The position numbers and the translations under genes were made by a program. The notes beneath the pieces were generated by a model. That model did not search any database and was not told the DNA's origin. It saw only the letters and a list, made by a program, of their open reading frames with translations. Shown piece after piece: positions 1 through 8,738 of a DNA stretch of 64,000 bases. Position 1 is the stretch's first letter. The number at the start of each line of letters is the position of its first letter. Source of the stretch: Oscillatoria sp. CS-180 (lineage in GTDB: Bacteria > Cyanobacteriota > Cyanobacteriia > Phormidesmidales > Phormidesmidaceae); the NCBI RefSeq assembly GCF_028330965.1, contig NZ_JAQMUB010000045.1, forward strand, positions 62,001 to 126,000, given 5' to 3'.

Positions 1-70
1 AGGCCAGCGCCTTTTCCGCATCCAGAGTATGCCATCCCCCCTCTGGAGGAGTTTGTAGCCAGCCGCTCAT
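1..70 (-). CDS. P-type cation-transporting ATPase, N-terminus only (runs off the window)
   Basis: Only the first 23 codons are present. They start at an ATG (complement of 68-70) and remain open to the window edge. The peptide contains GGWHTLDAEKALA, which resembles the N-terminal cation ATPase motif (WHTLsaeevl) of P-type Ca/Mg/Na pumps. No catalytic DKTG motif is visible because the gene is cut off. It lies downstream of the alpha/beta hydrolase on the same strand, 125 bp away. No strong ribosome binding site precedes the ATG. The assignment rests on one short motif and is tentative. Confidence 0.5.
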   Translation of the reverse strand, partial: MSGWLQTPPEGGWHTLDAEKALA

Positions 71-195
71 ATGTAGGGTGTCCAGAAGCCTTTGTTCACA
101 ATGTTTTCATGGTATAAGGCCACTCAAGCACTGAACAGAACCGAGCGTAAGATTTTGTGGATTATATGAGATTGCGCCGTGTCATAGAGAAAAGG

Positions 196-1050
196 TTATG
201 AAATGTTGGTCTGCTTCAAAAAAGGGACCAGCACCTCAGAAACCTTATCGGCCCAATCTTCCTGAGCATAATGGCCTACTTCATCTAGCTTCGACAGCTC
301 TCCATTCGGCAAAGCGTTTACCCAAGTTTCTGCTAGCTCTGTCGGAATCCAAGGATCAGAGGTGCCCCAAATCAAGCGGGTCAAGCCTTGCCATTGCTTT
401 AAACTTGACTCAATCTCCTGGGTTACAGCATCTAGCCGGAAGCTTCTCAGGGTAAAGAGGAGCGATCGCCCCGCTGATGAGGTGGTCAAAAAGGGCTTTC
501 GATAAACGTCCAGATCGGTATCACTGACTTGATAAGGACCCCCCCCTTCCAACGTTCGGTCCACCAATAGCGGATCCTGAGTCATCATTTCTCCCGCCAG
601 CGGCAGCGTCATCCGGCGAATGGACCACGGCAGTTTGACCACGGGTGCTAGGGGCACATTGATAATGACCAACCGTTCAATTTGCTCAGGATGACGTAGA
701 GCATACAGCAGACCATAGACGCCTAAAAATCCCTGCACGACTAGATGCATCCGCTCAATCTCAAGAGCTGCCAGAAAGTCTCCCAGTGCCGTTACGAAAG
801 CGTCTGCAGTGTAAGCAAAATCGCGCTTTTCAGGGAAGCTAGAAAATCCATGACTGATCCAATCGGGGGCGATCGCGCGAAAACCCTGTTCGGCAACTTT
901 GGGCATCACATCCCGCCAGCTATAGCTTTGAGACACCAAACCATGCAAAAACACGACAGGCAAACGGTCTGCGCTTTCTCGTAAAGGTTTGGCCTCTCGA
1001 TAAAACCAGTCCAACTGACCTATCTGAATCTGCTGCTCCAAAAGTGCCAT
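196..1050 (-). CDS. alpha/beta hydrolase-fold protein lacking a recognisable nucleophile
   Basis: This protein of about 284 residues has the alpha/beta hydrolase layout: an oxyanion HG motif (VVFLHGLVSQSYSW), the strand-5 elbow, a late acid in GTSDPWIP and a C-terminal His in VGHYAQEDW. The elbow reads HLVVQGFLGVYG. Aligned with the GHSMG of serine hydrolases or the QDWGG of haloalkane dehalogenases, the nucleophile position holds Gly (or Phe if shifted), so classical Ser/Asp/Cys catalysis is doubtful. I chose the ATG at 1050 because it has a G-rich ribosome binding site; a GTG at 1068 would add six residues. The substrate is unknown. Conserved family members could be non-catalytic or use another mechanism. 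Confidence 0.88.
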   Translation of the reverse strand: MALLEQQIQIGQLDWFYREAKPLRESADRLPVVFLHGLVSQSYSWRDVMPKVAEQGFRAIAPDWISHGFSSFPEKRDFAYTADAFVTALGDFLAALEIERMHLVVQGFLGVYGLLYALRHPEQIERLVIINVPLAPVVKLPWSIRRMTLPLAGEMMTQDPLLVDRTLEGGGPYQVSDTDLDVYRKPFLTTSSAGRSLLFTLRSFRLDAVTQEIESSLKQWQGLTRLIWGTSDPWIPTELAETWVNALPNGELSKLDEVGHYAQEDWADKVSEVLVPFLKQTNIS

Positions 1051-1332
1051 CGCCTCGCCCCCATCCACCTGCTTGCAACGTGGCTATGAGCTTACTCCCC
1101 TCAAATGGGATTTGCAAACTAAGGGAATTTAGCCCAAACAGACCTCCAGCAGATATAGCCGTCGCCCGTTTTGGTAGGACAAGACGGCGCCCGGATGCTA
1201 TGGGCGCACAAGCCTAGATGGCTGCTATCAGGGGCAGACAACGGCAATCCGTTAACGTTTTGTGACAAGGTGTAGATCCACCCGTAGAATACGAAGACAG
1301 CTGTCTGTTGCTATTAAGATCAGGAGGGGCAT

Positions 1333-1533
1333 GTGTCAGGGCTATCTGAAAACACCCAAAGTTTAGTAGCACTGGTTGACCAGTTCATCGCTTCCAGAAA
1401 CATTACCCATCAGCAATATCGAGTTTTATCCAAACTGGTTTTGGCTGATGGCAACATTGATGAGCAAGAGCTACAGCAAATCAATCGCCTGTTTGATGCG
1501 ATTCAGGCGGGCATGATTCGGGTCGTCGAGTGA
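1333..1533 (+). CDS. small conserved cyanobacterial protein (66 aa)
   Basis: The gene starts at GTG, with a strong AGGAGGGG ribosome binding site at 1322-1329. An ATG two bases upstream is out of frame. The 66-residue product is soluble and mostly helical. It has an acidic stretch, LADGNIDEQELQQINRLFD, which resembles an EF-hand loop or the acidic helices of TerB-like proteins. I recall similar short proteins as common in cyanobacteria, but no function is known to me. A rho-independent terminator at 1707-1740 lies 170 bp downstream, leaving a long and possibly structured 3' region. Confidence 0.75.
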   Translation: MSGLSENTQSLVALVDQFIASRNITHQQYRVLSKLVLADGNIDEQELQQINRLFDAIQAGMIRVVE

Positions 1534-1574
1534 CAGACTTTGTCATCCCGACTTTGACATTCCGTAGATCTGTT

Positions 1575-1740
1575 GCCAATGGGACAGGTTCCTCATAAGA
1601 GGTTCAAAGAGTTTGGAAAAAAGTGAAGCATTAATGAACCTTATAGGCTTTTCCGGGTACTAGCTGTCACCAATTGGTTATTGAAGTGGTAGATGCACCC
1701 TGATTCCAAAATCCCACGGCCTCGGCTGTGGGATTTTTTT
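1575..1740 (+). ncRNA. candidate structured RNA or structured 3' UTR
   Basis: Nested complementary segments are visible. GACAG (1583-1587) can pair with CTGTC (1664-1668). TAAGAGGTTC (1596-1605) can pair with GAACCTTA (1636-1643) through a 2-nt bulge. The segment ends in a clear intrinsic terminator. TTGACA occurs at 1554-1559, but no good -10 box follows at standard spacing. It may be the 3' UTR of the 66-aa gene or an independent small RNA. No known family was recognised. Confidence 0.3.
1707..1740 (+). terminator. rho-independent terminator
   Basis: A G+C-rich hairpin pairs AATCCCACGGCC with the downstream CTGTGGGATT arm across a TCGG-type loop. A run of seven T follows on the plus strand. 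It ends the transcription unit containing the 66-aa gene and insulates ndhF. Confidence 0.85.
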
Positions 1741-2068
1741 GCGTGTCCGCGATCGCGGGAACAGTGATTTGGAGTGAGTTTGCAATTCAAAATTGAGAAG
1801 GTGAAAATCTCAGACTCTTCATGGTCTTCACTGTAATTGAGTGCTCAAAACCGTAGATTCCTGCAAAACCGTAGCGATCGCTATAGACGTTGGAAAATCT
1901 TCTCGCTACTCATTAAAAGGCATCCATATATAACCCAATAGATAACGCGGCTGACATAAAAAATCAGGGAATTATATCCTGCGGGCGAAAACCAGTGTGC
2001 AGGGTTGTGTAAGAATGTAGTCGGTTTGCCAGCCTGTCGCTAAGAACAGTGGAGTAGGCACAAAAAGC
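1741..2068 (+). promoter_or_regulatory. ndhF upstream region with an 18-bp-spaced direct repeat
   Basis: This 328-bp stretch has no gene. It carries CAAAACCGTAG twice (1846-1856 and 1864-1874), exactly 18 bp apart, next to a GCGATCGC site. Direct repeats spaced near two helical turns can be operator half-sites, but no factor can be named. No convincing -35/-10 pair stands out. Any promoter role is inferred from position upstream of ndhF. Confidence 0.3.
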
Positions 2069-4162
2069 ATGGAATCAATCGAGCCAATATATCAATACGC
2101 CTGGCTAGTACCAGTATTACCGTTAGTCGGCGCAGCGATCGTCGGAACAGGTCTGATTAGCTACAGCCAGACTACCAGCACGCTGCGGCGGCCTTCAGCC
2201 GTTTTCATTGTCTCCCTCACAGGGGCGGCAATGGTGCTGTCTTTTCTTATCTTCTTCAGCCAGCTAAACGGGCACGAAGCCTACACTCGTACCATAGACT
2301 GGGCTTCCGCTGGGGATTTTCACCTCACGATGGGTTACACCATCGATCACCTAGCGTCCCTAATGCTAGTCATTGTGACGACCGTCGCCTTCTTGGTGAT
2401 GATCTACACCGACGGCTACATGGCCCATGACCCTGGTTATGTTCGCTTCTATTCTTATCTAAGTCTGTTCAGCTCTTCAATGTTGGGACTAGTTATCAGC
2501 CCCAACTTGCTACAGATTTATGTGTTTTGGGAGCTAGTGGGCATGTGCTCCTACCTACTCATTGGCTTTTGGTATGGCCGTGATGGAGCAGCGGACGCCT
2601 GTCAGAAAGCTTTCATTACCAACCGGATTGGCGACTTTGGTTTGCTGTTGGGGATGCTGGCGCTATTTTGGGCGACGGGCAGCTTCGAGTTTGATGTGAT
2701 GGGCGATCGCCTCACAGCGCTAGTCGAAAGCGGTGCTTTAACGGCGGGCATGGCCTCAATCTTTGCCATTTTGGTCTTCTTAGGCCCTGTCGCCAAGTCA
2801 GCTCAATTTCCGCTCCATGTTTGGCTGCCCGATGCTATGGAAGGTCCGACACCGATTTCGGCCTTGATTCACGCAGCAACGATGGTGGCAGCAGGCATCT
2901 TCCTTGTGGCTCGAATGTTCCCCGTGTTCGAGGACCTGCCGACGGTGATGACCGTAGTTGCCTGGACGGGCTGTTTCACAGCTTTCATGGGAGCTAGCAT
3001 CGCTATTACTCAAAACGACATTAAGAAGGGACTGGCCTACTCAACCATGTCCCAGTTGGGATACATGATGATGGCAATGGGCGTTGGTGCCTATGGTGCA
3101 GGCTTGTTCCACCTGATGACACATGCCTACTTCAAGGCCATGTTGTTCCTCTGCTCTGGTTCTGTTATTCATGGCATGGAAGAAGTGGTCGGTCACGACC
3201 CGGTGCTGGCTCAAGACATGCGCCTCATGGGTGGCCTTCGCAAATACATGCCCATCACTTCCTTTACCTTCCTGATCGGCACGCTGGCAATTTGTGGAAT
3301 TCCTCCCTTTGCTGGATTCTGGTCAAAAGACGAGATTTTGGGATCAACCTTTGAAGTGAGTCCGATCCTTTGGGCTGTGGGTTGGCTCACAGCAGGCATC
3401 ACAGCCTTCTATATGTTCCGCATGTATTTCTCCACCTTTGAAGGACAGTTTCGCGGCACCAACAAAGAGATTCAAACTCAGCTCAAGCGAGAGCAGCTGA
3501 TGGCAATGGGCGCTTCCTTAGGCCCCGGCGCGATGAATCCCCAAGAGTTGACCCTTGATCCTGAAAAGGAGGATGATCACGGAGATCACCATCATGCTGA
3601 GATGCCCCATGAGTCGCCGTTCGCGATGACCTTTCCGCTGATGGCACTGGCTGTACCTTCCGTGCTGATTGGTTTGGTTGGGACGCCCTTCGTGAATTAC
3701 TTTGAGGCATTCATCCATCCCCCTGAGGAAGTCATCGAGCCATTGCTACCTTGGTCTGAGGCCTTCGCTGACTTTGAATGGTCTGAGTTTCTGATTATGG
3801 GAGGCTCTTCTGTTGGTATTGGTCTCATTGGCATCACCCTAGCGGTGCTGATGTATGCCCGTAAGACTATTGATCCGGCAGCGATCGCAAACCAAATCAA
3901 GCCTTTGTACCAGCTTTCTAAAAACAAGTGGTATATTGACGAGATTTACAACACGGTTTTTGTCCAGGGGTGCCGCAACTTAGCTAAGCAAGTGTTGACC
4001 ATTGATATTCGCATTGTCGATGGCATTGTCAATCTGGCAGGCTTTGTCACCCTGATTACCGGGGAAGGTCTGAAATACCTTGAAAATGGTCGAGCTCAGT
4101 TCTATGCCTTAATCGTGTTTGGAGCTGTGCTTGGATTGGTTCTCCTTTCGGGTGTGACCTAA
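2069..4162 (+). CDS. ndhF: NAD(P)H-quinone oxidoreductase subunit 5 (NdhF1)
   Basis: This 697-residue polytopic protein matches the NdhF/NuoL antiporter-like subunit of cyanobacterial NDH-1, in the thylakoid membrane. The signature core around residues 238-270 (GPVAKSAQFPLHVWLPDAM, then GPTPISALIHAATMV) includes the conserved Lys of the proton channel. A His-rich hydrophilic loop (GDHHHAEM) sits near residue 505. The C-terminus contains the lateral-helix and final-TM region typical of NdhF. Length fits NdhF1 of the respiratory/cyclic complex better than the CO2-uptake forms. ndhD follows 228 bp downstream on the same strand, the common ndhF-ndhD pairing. The subunit couples ferredoxin or NAD(P)H-dependent plastoquinone reduction to proton pumping. 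Confidence 0.96.
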   Translation: MESIEPIYQYAWLVPVLPLVGAAIVGTGLISYSQTTSTLRRPSAVFIVSLTGAAMVLSFLIFFSQLNGHEAYTRTIDWASAGDFHLTMGYTIDHLASLMLVIVTTVAFLVMIYTDGYMAHDPGYVRFYSYLSLFSSSMLGLVISPNLLQIYVFWELVGMCSYLLIGFWYGRDGAADACQKAFITNRIGDFGLLLGMLALFWATGSFEFDVMGDRLTALVESGALTAGMASIFAILVFLGPVAKSAQFPLHVWLPDAMEGPTPISALIHAATMVAAGIFLVARMFPVFEDLPTVMTVVAWTGCFTAFMGASIAITQNDIKKGLAYSTMSQLGYMMMAMGVGAYGAGLFHLMTHAYFKAMLFLCSGSVIHGMEEVVGHDPVLAQDMRLMGGLRKYMPITSFTFLIGTLAICGIPPFAGFWSKDEILGSTFEVSPILWAVGWLTAGITAFYMFRMYFSTFEGQFRGTNKEIQTQLKREQLMAMGASLGPGAMNPQELTLDPEKEDDHGDHHHAEMPHESPFAMTFPLMALAVPSVLIGLVGTPFVNYFEAFIHPPEEVIEPLLPWSEAFADFEWSEFLIMGGSSVGIGLIGITLAVLMYARKTIDPAAIANQIKPLYQLSKNKWYIDEIYNTVFVQGCRNLAKQVLTIDIRIVDGIVNLAGFVTLITGEGLKYLENGRAQFYALIVFGAVLGLVLLSGVT

Positions 4163-4390
4163 CCCCTAACTTCTTGAATCAAGTTGTGAAGTAGCGGACA
4201 CAGTTCTGTCTGCTGCTTCACCGCAGGTTAAAAATTCCTTCTATAGATTAAAAACTTATTGCAATTTCCAGAGTTTTCCTAAATCACCGCCTAAAGTCAT
4301 CAGTAGAAGATACGTCCCCAACGCTCAGTGAGATCTATGTTCGCCGCTTGCATTGAAGACGCTCTTTCTAAGCAACTTTAAATTTCTCCC

Positions 4391-5971
4391 ATGGAACTTG
4401 CTCAATTTCCCTGGCTGACGGTAACCATTTTCCTTCCCCTCGCCGCAGCTTTATTCATTCCCTTCATACCTGACAAAGACGGTAAAACCCTTCGCTGGTA
4501 TGCCCTAATTGTGGGGCTAATTGACTTTGTCCTGCTAGTAACAGCGTTCTATCTAGGATATGACTTCAGCGACTCCGGTCTACAGCTTGTCGAAAGCTAT
4601 ACCTGGGTTCCACAGCTCGATCTCAGGTGGTCCGTTGGTGCTGACGGTCTCTCCATGCCGCTGATTCTTTTGACAGGGTTCATCACAACTTTGGCCATCC
4701 TGGCATCCTGGCCTGTCACGCTGAAGCCAAAGCTGTTTTATTTCCTGATGCTGGCGATGTATAGCGGTCAGCTGGGTGTGTTTGCCGTTCAGGACATGCT
4801 GCTGTTCTTCCTGATGTGGGAACTGGAGCTGATCCCTGTTTACCTGCTGCTGTCTATTTGGGGCGGCAAAAAGCGGCTGTATGCAGCAACCAAGTTTATT
4901 TTGTATACCGCGATCGGATCGTTGTTTATCTTGGTAGCGGCCTTAGCAATGGCCTTCTATGGCGACGTTGTCAGTTTTGACATGACAACTTTGGCGGCTA
5001 AAGATTATACCGTTAGATTCCAGCTCTTTATGTATGCGGCGTTCCTCATTGCTTATGCAGTGAAGCTACCGATTTTCCCGCTTCATACTTGGCTGCCGGA
5101 TGCTCACGGTGAGGCCACAGCACCTGTTCATATGCTGCTGGCCGGGATCTTGTTGAAGATGGGCGGCTACGCCATCATTCGCATGAACTTAGGGATGTTG
5201 CCCGATGCTCATGCTGTCTTTGCACCAATTTTGGTAATTTTCGGCATTATCAATATCATCTATGCTGCGCTAACATCATTTGCCCAACGCAACCTGAAGC
5301 GTAAGATTGCCTACTCTTCTATCTCCCACATGGGATTTGTGATTATCGGGATCGCTTCGTTTACCAATTTGGGTTTGAGTGGTGCCGTTCTGCAGATGGT
5401 CTCTCACGGGCTAATTGGTGCTAGTCTCTTTTTCCTTGTCGGTGCTACCTACGATCGCACTCACACGCTTATCCTCAACGAAATGGGCGGCGTTGGCAAA
5501 AAGATGCCGAAGATTTTTGCTATGTTCACAACCTGCTCTTTGGCCTCTTTGGCGCTGCCTGGCATGAGTGGTTTTGTTGCTGAACTGATGGTTTTCGTTG
5601 GCTTTGCTACTAGTGACGCTTACTCCTTCACCTTTAAGCTCATCGCTGTCATTCTCATGGCAGTCGGCGTGATTCTGACCCCCATTTATCTCTTGACTAT
5701 GCTGCGAGAGATTTTCTACGGGCCTGAAAATAAGGAACTCATTGAGCATGAAGTGCTGGTTGATGCTGAACCTCGTGAAGTGTTCATCATTGCCTGCCTA
5801 CTGATTCCTATCATCGGTTTTGGTCTCTATCCCAAGATGCTGACGCAAATCTATGACGTCACGACCCTGCGATTGACCGATAATCTTCGTACTCGGGCCT
5901 TTGCGTCCACTGAAGAGGTCCAACCTCTGGCGCTTCTACCGCAGCTAGAGGCTCCGAAGTTACCTCAGTAG
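4391..5971 (+). CDS. ndhD: NAD(P)H-quinone oxidoreductase subunit 4 (NdhD1)
   Basis: This 526-residue membrane protein of the NdhD/NuoM antiporter family has about 14 hydrophobic segments. The conserved quinone-oxidoreductase core ([19 protein letters not shown], then [18 protein letters not shown]) lies near residues 225-265, and a Glu in the [12 protein letters not shown] helix is typical of proton-pumping subunits. It begins [17 protein letters not shown], as NdhD1 proteins do. With NdhF1 it would form the distal pump pair of NDH-1L, used for respiration and cyclic electron flow. A hairpin at 6031-6073 follows the stop. Paralogue assignment (D1 rather than D2) is by similarity and partner gene. 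Confidence 0.95.
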   Translation: MELAQFPWLTVTIFLPLAAALFIPFIPDKDGKTLRWYALIVGLIDFVLLVTAFYLGYDFSDSGLQLVESYTWVPQLDLRWSVGADGLSMPLILLTGFITTLAILASWPVTLKPKLFYFLMLAMYSGQLGVFAVQDMLLFFLMWELELIPVYLLLSIWGGKKRLYAATKFILYTAIGSLFILVAALAMAFYGDVVSFDMTTLAAKDYTVRFQLFMYAAFLIAYAVKLPIFPLHTWLPDAHGEATAPVHMLLAGILLKMGGYAIIRMNLGMLPDAHAVFAPILVIFGIINIIYAALTSFAQRNLKRKIAYSSISHMGFVIIGIASFTNLGLSGAVLQMVSHGLIGASLFFLVGATYDRTHTLILNEMGGVGKKMPKIFAMFTTCSLASLALPGMSGFVAELMVFVGFATSDAYSFTFKLIAVILMAVGVILTPIYLLTMLREIFYGPENKELIEHEVLVDAEPREVFIIACLLIPIIGFGLYPKMLTQIYDVTTLRLTDNLRTRAFASTEEVQPLALLPQLEAPKLPQ

Positions 5972-6030
5972 TCGCTTCATGTAATGAACTGATGAAGCAT
6001 CGCAGCCCTTAAGTATTAACTGAATGTTAG

Positions 6031-6075
6031 AAAATTCCCTGCTGTTGGAAACCGTTCCGGGGCAGGGAATTCTTA
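6031..6075 (+). terminator. probable terminator after ndhD
   Basis: A strong 12-bp stem pairs AAAATTCCCTGC (6031-6042) with GCAGGGAATTCT (6062-6073). The loop contains an internal GGAAACCGTTCC mini-stem. The 3' tail (TTAATTTA) is only moderately U-rich, so it may terminate ndhD weakly or stabilise its 3' end. Confidence 0.55.
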
Positions 6076-6202
6076 ATTTATCAATTCCCTGGGTCAATTC
6101 TCAGCAGAGATTCATTTGGTTTTCACTGACCGGATCGGGTTGCTGTGGTTCAGTATGTTGATAGGAAGACCCCCACGTTTTATAGAGAGATTACCTAGGA
6201 CG

Positions 6203-7660
6203 ATGGAAAATCTGTGGCCTTGCCGTATTCGCTTCGGCGCTTATGTTTTGGGAACTGCGGTTGGACTCACGCTATCAGGCTCGTTATTACCAAACACACT
6301 GACTCTAGCTGGATTTCCAGGTGCACCCAAAGCCGCGATCGCTCAGAACGTCGATGAGCAAACCAATATTGATGTTTATCAGACGGTCAGTCCTGCTGTT
6401 GTTGCCATCAACGCTGGTGAAGGGTCCGGTAGCGGCAGCATTATTACCTCGACTGGATTGATTCTGACTAACGCCCATGTGGTTAACGGCAGCGATACTG
6501 TCCAAGTGCGACTGGCAGATGGTCGAGAGTTCACAGGGGATGTCGTTGGCTATGCCAGCAGTCGCGTTGATTTGGCAGCTGTTCAGCTACGGGGTAATCC
6601 TTCTGGACTTCCCACTGTCGATATTGCACCGCCAGGCTCAGTCCAAGTAGGCCAGAGAGCCTTTGCGATTGGTAATCCATTTGGCTTTGAAGGTACATTG
6701 ACAGTCGGCATTGTCAGCCGTATTGATCCGGATCGCGGTCTGATTCAAACCGATGCGGCGATTAACCCAGGCAACTCGGGTGGCCCCTTGCTGGGCAGTG
6801 ATGCTCGGTTGATCGGCGTCAACACCTCCATTTTTACGACCAGAGGTGGCGGCGGCGGTAGTATTGGCATTGGCTTCGCTATTCCCGTGCAAGAGGTGCA
6901 AGCATTCATCGCTGAGGTGAACAACGGTACGGCGGCTACAAGCACGGGCGGTATTGGCGATCGCGATCGCTTGCCTGAGCGAATCACCCTCAATGATTTT
7001 GTGACTGGACGTCTGGGGAGCGACAGTGACATTCTCCCCGACGGCAGTTTCTTTAATGCCTATGTGTTTGAGGGACAGCAGGGACAGCGAGTAGCCGTTG
7101 AGATGACCAGTCAAGACGTCGATTCGTACCTCATTCTGCTGAGTGAGAATAACGACAGTCTGTATTTGGAAGATGACGACAGTGCTGGCGATTTGAACGC
7201 TCGTCTGGAAATCACCTTGCCTCAAGACGGTTCCTACATCATCATTGCTAACTCATTCGCTCAGGGCGAACAAGGAAGCTACGACCTGAGATTGAGCGAA
7301 GTTGGCGCAGGTTCCGTACAGGCTCCGCCGGCTGGGAACAGTGAGAGGCTAATTCTACGTGAAAGCGGTGTTCTATCACCGGGAGATGAAATTGCTCCAG
7401 ATGGCACCCTTTATGACCAATACACGTTTGATGGACAAGCGGGCCAATCAGTTACAGTGACGATTGAAAGTCAAGAATTCGACACTTATTTAGCGATCGT
7501 CGATAGCAACGGTAACTTGGTCGCCGAGAATGATGACATCAGCGCCAGCAACACTAACTCTGAGGCCTCCTTCACGCTACCTAACACAGGTCGCTATCTA
7601 GTGATTGTAAATGGCTTTTCAGTCGCTGACCAAGGTAGCTACACCCTCATAGTGCGTTAG
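6203..7660 (+). CDS. exported HtrA-like serine protease with two PPC domains
   Basis: An ATG at 6203 with AGGA just upstream gives 485 residues and a typical N-terminal signal sequence; a TTG at 6116 would add an unlikely 29-residue extension. A trypsin-like domain carries a complete triad: His92 (TNAHVV), Asp123 (SRVDLAAV) and Ser192 (NPGNSGGPL). Two bacterial pre-peptidase C-terminal (PPC) beta-sandwich domains follow at about residues 261-367 and 382-484, each with DGSFF/DGTLYDQYTF and DSYLIL/DTYLAIV motifs. There is no PDZ domain, unlike HhoA/HhoB/HtrA. The protein probably acts in the periplasm or outside the cell in protein quality control or processing. It is a single gene, with hairpins on both sides. 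Confidence 0.9.
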   Translation: MENLWPCRIRFGAYVLGTAVGLTLSGSLLPNTLTLAGFPGAPKAAIAQNVDEQTNIDVYQTVSPAVVAINAGEGSGSGSIITSTGLILTNAHVVNGSDTVQVRLADGREFTGDVVGYASSRVDLAAVQLRGNPSGLPTVDIAPPGSVQVGQRAFAIGNPFGFEGTLTVGIVSRIDPDRGLIQTDAAINPGNSGGPLLGSDARLIGVNTSIFTTRGGGGGSIGIGFAIPVQEVQAFIAEVNNGTAATSTGGIGDRDRLPERITLNDFVTGRLGSDSDILPDGSFFNAYVFEGQQGQRVAVEMTSQDVDSYLILLSENNDSLYLEDDDSAGDLNARLEITLPQDGSYIIIANSFAQGEQGSYDLRLSEVGAGSVQAPPAGNSERLILRESGVLSPGDEIAPDGTLYDQYTFDGQAGQSVTVTIESQEFDTYLAIVDSNGNLVAENDDISASNTNSEASFTLPNTGRYLVIVNGFSVADQGSYTLIVR

Positions 7661-7687
7661 CCAGAGTCAATAGTCGCTTTTTCCAGA

Positions 7688-7722
7688 CCCTAGTCCTCAA
7701 AAGACTGGGGTTTGCTCCTTTT
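7688..7722. terminator. bidirectional terminator between convergent genes
   Basis: CCCTAGTC (7688-7695) pairs with GACTGGGG (7703-7710) around a CTCAAAA loop, with T-rich sequence after it on the plus strand. It sits between the protease (plus) and the convergent Hli gene (minus), overlapping the Hli stop codon region. Confidence 0.6.
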
Positions 7723-7966
7723 AAAGCCCTATCCACGTCCAAAAATCTTGGCGAGTCACCCATTCCAGAATTAACAAGGCAGCGAACCCAACCATGGCAA
7801 AACGACCATTGATTCTTTCTGCGTAGGCGTTCCAGCCAAGAGAAGGTGTTCCATCTCCTGATCCTGTCTGTTCGCTGGCGCTGTCAGCTTCGTCACTCAC
7901 TGCTTTAGGATTATTAACTGCTTCAGGGGACATGCTTTTGGGAGAATCTTGAGTATCGGGTTCCAT
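7721..7966 (-). CDS. high-light-inducible / chlorophyll a-b binding-like protein (Hlip)
   Basis: This 81-residue protein has an acidic, disordered N-terminal half and one C-terminal membrane helix with the Hlip/ELIP/CAB motif AERINGRFAMVGFAAL, i.e. ExxNxRxAMxGF. The Glu and Asn coordinate chlorophyll a and the Arg forms the inter-helix salt bridge. Hlips dimerise in the thylakoid membrane, bind chlorophyll and carotenoid, and protect or assist photosystem assembly under high light. The C-terminus (TRQDFWTWIGL) is also typical. The N-terminal extension is longer than in the smallest Hlips. It is divergent from the OB-fold gene, with start codons only tens of bases apart. Confidence 0.93.
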   Translation of the reverse strand: MEPDTQDSPKSMSPEAVNNPKAVSDEADSASEQTGSGDGTPSLGWNAYAERINGRFAMVGFAALLILEWVTRQDFWTWIGL

Positions 7967-8014
7967 CGTGTTTGAAGTATGGTCTTCACCCTAGCTACCT
8001 TAGCAGGCAGCGTC

Positions 8015-8710
8015 ATGCGTCGCATCACACCGAGGCGATCGCGTTTCTTGCTGCTGTTTCTGATTCCAACCCTATTGTTGTCACTGTTGATATCCAGGAG
8101 TGCGATCGCCTTTCCCCTGACGCTCTTTATCGACCAAGCCCGTCACCAGCCCGACGGTGCTGAAGTCATCATCAACGGAGTAGTCACGGTACCCAGTGGC
8201 CTGTTCGAATCAGCCAACCTAGATCAGGGATTTGCTATTCAAGATCCCACGGGTGGTATTTACGTCAGCTCCGACTACAAACTCAACGAGTTGCAAGTAG
8301 GCGATCGCGTTCAAGTTCGTGGCACGCTTCAGGACGATGGACACAATCAGAGAATGGTTGTGATGAAAGACTGTCAGCCCAGCGATCGTGCTTTTCCTGC
8401 CATTACTCCTCCAAAAGTCACCTTGGAAACAGCTGGCCACAAACTTGATGGCAAACTCGTTACCGTAAAGGGCACCATCACTCGTCCCCTCCAGGACGAT
8501 GCTCCATATGGCGATCGTCTCTGGATTGCCGACGACACTGCCGCAATGCAAATCTACATTCCCAAATCCACCCACATCGACCCGCACAACCTATCATTTC
8601 TACAACCAGGACAAGCCATTCAAGTCACCGGACTCAGCAGTCAATTCGATGAAAACGACGAAGTGATTCCCAGAACGAGACAAGATATTATTCTCCATCA
8701 CCCACCGTAG
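8015..8710 (+). CDS. exported OB-fold domain protein
   Basis: The protein has a basic N-terminus and a strong hydrophobic signal segment (RFLLLFLIPTLLLSLLI, then an AIA-type cleavage site). Beta-rich sequence follows with two OB-fold-like repeats: INGVVTVPSGLF/GDRVQVRGTLQDD and VTVKGTITRPLQDD/GQAIQVTGLSSQF. Such domains occur in exported nucleic-acid or oligosaccharide-binding proteins of cyanobacteria, often labelled 'DNA-binding'. I prefer the ATG at 8015, because the ATG at 7979 leaves only 12 bp to the divergent hli start and adds residues before the signal peptide. The ligand is unknown. The fold assignment is by pattern. Confidence 0.75.
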   Translation: MRRITPRRSRFLLLFLIPTLLLSLLISRSAIAFPLTLFIDQARHQPDGAEVIINGVVTVPSGLFESANLDQGFAIQDPTGGIYVSSDYKLNELQVGDRVQVRGTLQDDGHNQRMVVMKDCQPSDRAFPAITPPKVTLETAGHKLDGKLVTVKGTITRPLQDDAPYGDRLWIADDTAAMQIYIPKSTHIDPHNLSFLQPGQAIQVTGLSSQFDENDEVIPRTRQDIILHHPP

Positions 8711-8738
8711 ATAGCCTCTGCATCATACCAATCCACTT

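Noticed and set aside
6638-7225. 195-codon minus-strand open frame inside the HtrA-like gene
   Set aside because: It is antisense to a well-supported protease with an intact triad; the peptide shows no domain and no ribosome binding site.
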